Of a stretch of 22,812 nt of DNA, positions 19,680 to 22,812 are shown piece by piece. The stretch spans positions 1 through 22,812 of the forward strand of contig RXOD01004407.1 of the NCBI GenBank assembly GCA_005223375.1. The letters are read 5' to 3'. The notes beneath the pieces were generated by a model. The model was not told the DNA's origin and did no database searches. It was given only the letters and a program-made list of their open reading frames with translations. Source of the stretch: Amoebophrya sp. AT5.2. Taxonomy: Eukaryota > Sar > Dinophyceae > Syndiniales > Amoebophryaceae. The translations under genes and the position numbers were made by a program. Positions within the stretch are counted from its first letter, which is position 1. Every line of letters starts with the position of its first letter.

Positions 19680-21612
19680 CTAGATGCGCCCGACATACGT
19701 CGAATCGTAGACCTCCACGTGGGTGAAGAAATCGGTGACAACCCGCTCACAAAATCGCACCCCGACAGCGGTTTCACGCGCTGGCGCCTTTTCCACTTTC
19801 GTTTCATCGTCGCGCTCCGCCTCTTCCGCCTCCAAAAGCTTCACGACGCTCCGAATCTCGGCCAGAATCCGTTCGTGTTCTTCGATGTGCGCCTTGGTCG
19901 CGGAAAATGCAGATTTTCCACTTCCATACCCGTTTTTCTCGAACAACTTCTCCTCGTGCTCAAAATGCTCTTCGAGCTCGGCGTAGACGTTTTGCAATGC
20001 CAGAATGGATCGTTGTTGCACCAGTTCTTTCATTAAACCGAGACACTCTTGATGTTCCGAATCCATATCTGCGTTCTGCACAGATGGCAACGGTGAAGGA
20101 GTCGCAAAACCACTCGCAGTAGTGGCGGTAGCACTGAGATGGTTAGCGCCGTCGATGAGCGCATTGACCCTCGCCAGGATCTCCTCCGTCTCTTCAGCAG
20201 AGACGACGTCGCGATGTGCACACAGCGCTTTTTCCGAATAGACAGCATAATCAGCGTCGTCTTCGTTTTTGGCGCAACAACAGGTTGCTGCGCCAGTCTT
20301 CGGACAGCGCTTTTGGTGCCGTGCTCCTGATACTCCACGACCATCGCCTTCCTGTTCTCCGCCTCCCGCTTGCTCGCCTTGGTCGCCTTGGTCTGCCTCC
20401 GCCTGCTCCGATGAAACATCAACCTTCTTCTTTGGTCGCGTGCAAGCAGAAACATGCTCGAACCCTTCATTGTCCTCTCCCCTCGTCGCCGTTGGTGCAG
20501 GAACAAGCGGTCGCGACGTGTTGTACAGGTTATGTTCGTCCACCTCGACGAGCTTCCGAACGCGCGGAACCCACACCCGATACCGATTGGAAGCGCGACT
20601 ACTTCTCGTAACAGTCTCATTTTTTTCTTCACTAGACGTAGACCGTGACGTCGGGGATAACGATGAAGGCGTACAACAAGTCTCCACTGTTGAAGGTGTG
20701 CCACTGCTTGCAGTCGTTTTCGGCTTCGGCGGCGTGCTTTCTACCGTGTTACTTTTGTTGCTGTGGGAACTTTGCGGATTTGTCCGTCCTGGTGGCAAAA
20801 CCTCCATAACCGTCCCTTCCTTTCCGTTCAGGTCCGGTTTTGATTCGTGAGCTCGGATCACAACCGTCTCCCCCGGACAAGCAACCGGGTGCTCGCCATG
20901 AGCTAGGAACCCCTTCACGAGATGCTCTACGTGCTTGAATGCCAGTTCTGGCGGTTCCGCCCTCGTGTACGCCGTCGTCTTTTTATCCGCGATACGCAGC
21001 TGCGGAATTTTAGACTGCTTGCCACCGGCACTGACATCGTAACAGCTATTACCAAACACGATGAATCCGCCGCACCCCAGCTGCCCGTATCGCAGCGTGT
21101 TGTACGGATCGGGGATGTATACCGTTTATCGAATTTCGCCCGATGTAGGTGTCTCTAGCCATCTGCAGCGACAGCCCTCTCGGATCGTCCGGCATCACGG
21201 AAAGACACACGAAATACGCATCTTTGCCGAGATCCACCTGCTGCTGGTCGTCAGCGCCATTGTTGTCCTTGGCACTGTGCTTTTCAGCATGCTCATCTTT
21301 TTCAGCTATACCATTCACCGACGTCCCGGGAATGGTATTTTTCACATTTTGCAGATCAAACAAGCTGATCGGCCTCCTTTTGTCGCACCGTTGCTGTTTC
21401 TTCTTTTTCCTCCGCACTGGAGTGGCCCATTTCTCCATTTGTTCAGCACAGGGCCAACAGGTTCCTCAGGTCGAATACAAATGCAAAACAATCGGCCGAT
21501 CCGCGAACTGCGCCAAGCTGGTGTTGCAATTCGGCTGAAGGCCCTTTTGGGCCAGAATCTCCTTTGGCCCGGAGAGCAACGTGAAGGGAATGTCGTCGTT
21601 GCGCTCCAACAT
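19680..21612 (-). CDS. Thioredoxin-like / KOW-like / hemerythrin fusion; candidate selenoprotein with in-frame TGA and a frame break
   Basis: Read from the ATG at 21612 (which follows CGCAG|AAAA), the gene codes for about 643 residues if TGA 49 (21468-21466) is read through and one base is skipped near 21125. Domain 1 (about 38-235) is thioredoxin-like: PIVLHLYST, TGA, GTCWPCAEQMEKW (Cys52, Cys55 as CWPC), then FVCLSVMPDDPRGL, a frame change, and YIPDPYNTLRYGQLGCGGFI. A KOW/SH3-like segment follows (GETVVIRAHESKPDLNGKEG about 247-266; RYRVWV...VEVDEHNLYN about 343-364), split by a disordered insert. A Cys-rich patch (CPKTGAATCCCAK) comes next. The last 127 residues are a hemerythrin domain with all seven expected di-iron ligands: His520, His549, Glu553, His575, His579, His631, Asp636. 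Likely roles (inference) are O2, NO or iron sensing or redox chemistry. A decaying pseudogene with two lesions is the main alternative. Confidence 0.7.
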
Positions 21613-22560
21613 TTTTCTGCGTTGCGTTGGATAGTGTCAAGCGTTCGAATATGCATTTAGATATGTTCGAATAAGACTCGTGTACTCAAAATCAAATGGA
21701 AATCAAATGTTGCCCGTCGCCACACAACAGCCTACTGCTGCTGACTGCTCCTTTGAGAAATCATCTTCTGGCCTGTGTCGGAAATGGAATCAAGAAGATT
21801 ACTTAGGACTGGTAGAGATCTTTTTGACCATAGCGAGGATATGCTGCGTCTACTTCTCTCGAACCGTTTATTCGCGGATGAAATTCGAAGCGACGCGCCC
21901 TGCGGAAATCATGATGTTGGTATTCACGACTATCTGCTGCAATTGCGAACGCGCAAAGTCGGAGATCATCCGAAGACGACTGCAGCGAAAATACGGGTAG
22001 AAAGTCGCAAACACCTTGCTGCGACATGTTGATAGTATTGGTATTCATTGTCATTCAACATCCGTACTAGAGCAGAGGATATAGGACGCGCAGACGTCTG
22101 GATCGTCCAAGAGAGGGGAAAATGAATCGAGAGAATTGATGGCGGAGAACATCACAGAGCTCTGGCAAAAGCCCGCTGAATGAGGACGCGATCTTGATGC
22201 TGGCGCCAGTTCCCAACAAGAGCTGCGTCAGTTGAAGTAGATTAAGATTGATACGTCGTTGTATAACGTATATAAAGTCCTGCTCGGGTAAAAGTTCTAC
22301 ACCTAAGCCACTCAGAATGAGTCTGCCTTTCGGTGCGCCGTTTTGTTCAGCAGTGGGGCTGGTGAGGACGTAACACCGAGTATGTTTCGTATTAGTATTT
22401 TTTTATTGGCTGCAAAGAGCCGCAGGCGCAGCATACCGGTGACCGACGTCTTTTTTCATCACCGCGATTCGGACCTCGGATCGAGAACTTTTCCTCCACG
22501 ACAAATCTTTCCTCCACCACAACAAACCGAAGCCAGTAGTTCAAACTACTTAAATGCGGC
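21613..22560. other. Intergenic region between the second MDHAR copy and the thioredoxin-hemerythrin gene
   Basis: About 0.95 kb without a supported gene. Short frames on both strands near 21680-22050 show no domain. The 9-mer GTTCGAATA occurs twice (21643-21651 and 21665-21673), just upstream of the neighbouring start codon. A T-rich run lies near 22396. Confidence 0.5.
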
Positions 22561-22812
22561 TCAAGCTCCCATCAATCCCTTCGTCGCGTCCAGCTCTTCC
22601 TGCGTCGGCGCCGGGCCCTGCATCATGATGCAGCTGCTGACGCATTTCCCCGACCCGTCTTTCCACGCGGCGACTAACCCGTTGTCCTTCTTGGTCACCT
22701 CCACTTTCGCGTCCGCTGTTTTCGTGCCCCACATGTTCCAGATGAGGGGCTTTTCACTGTACTCGTACATCCGGCTGTAGAAAAACGGCACCAGAGCATA
22801 CGCATCCGAAGA
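22561..22812 (-). CDS. Second monodehydroascorbate reductase copy, C-terminal 83 residues (cut by window edge)
   Basis: The frame is open from the right edge to a TGA at 22561. It has the MDHAR C-terminal domain: PFFYSRMYEYSEKPLIWNMW, then WKDGSGKCVSSCIMMQGPA and PTQEELDATKGLMGA. From PFFYSR onward 21 consecutive residues are identical to the copy at 15123-16785. Downstream the two diverge (TKTADAKVEVTKKDNGLV against a longer, Ser-rich linker), and this copy stops where the other continues with a tail of about 45 residues. Codon choices differ at many silent sites, so it is not a recent duplicate or assembly artefact. Same orientation, about 6 kb upstream of the first copy. The N-terminal FAD and NAD(P)H domains lie outside the window. 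Confidence 0.92.
   Translation of the reverse strand, partial: SSDAYALVPFFYSRMYEYSEKPLIWNMWGTKTADAKVEVTKKDNGLVAAWKDGSGKCVSSCIMMQGPAPTQEELDATKGLMGA

Noticed and set aside
21342..21656. Longest minus-strand frame over the start of the thioredoxin-hemerythrin gene, 104 codons.
   Set aside because: It is in another register, has no domain, and competes with the TGA-containing frame that shows a CWPC motif and joins smoothly to the rest of the domain.

Overview
This window looks like nuclear DNA of a eukaryotic protist, most plausibly an alveolate of the dinoflagellate or syndinian kind. That is an inference from three things. Every gene I can support lies on the minus strand, in a head-to-tail string. 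Coding regions are broken by few, short introns (139-163 nt) that end in CAG followed by G. Several start codons sit a few bases to about 20 bases downstream of an AG, usually preceded by a pyrimidine- or T-rich tract, as expected for spliced-leader acceptors or 5' UTR introns. I see no bacterial features (operons, Shine-Dalgarno sites), tRNA, rRNA or CRISPR.

Layout from right to left, which is the direction of transcription: (1) 3' end of a second monodehydroascorbate reductase (MDHAR) copy, cut by the right edge; (2) a candidate selenoprotein at 19680-21612, with a thioredoxin-like domain carrying an in-frame TGA, a KOW/SH3-like segment and a C-terminal hemerythrin domain, followed by a SECIS-like hairpin; (3) a small Bfr1-like coiled-coil protein (two exons); (4) a full MDHAR (two exons); (5) ethanolamine-phosphate cytidylyltransferase (one long exon); (6) acyl-protein thioesterase (two exons); (7) an aladin-like WD40 nucleoporin (three exons); (8) the N-terminal part of an IKS/iksA-like protein kinase, whose kinase domain is not visible here; (9) about 4.6 kb of GC-rich, repeat-bearing DNA without a recognisable gene, which may be one giant intron or an intergenic stretch; (10) an open reading frame running off the left edge.

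Functionally the right half has a redox theme: two MDHAR copies recycle the ascorbate radical, and the thioredoxin-hemerythrin protein lies between them. The left half is housekeeping: phosphatidylethanolamine synthesis, protein depalmitoylation, nuclear pore and signalling.

The most interesting item is the thioredoxin-hemerythrin gene. It combines a possible selenocysteine codon, a full set of di-iron ligands, a candidate SECIS element about 110 nt after the stop, and a +1 frame break inside the redox domain. The frame break must be resolved before the gene is called intact.
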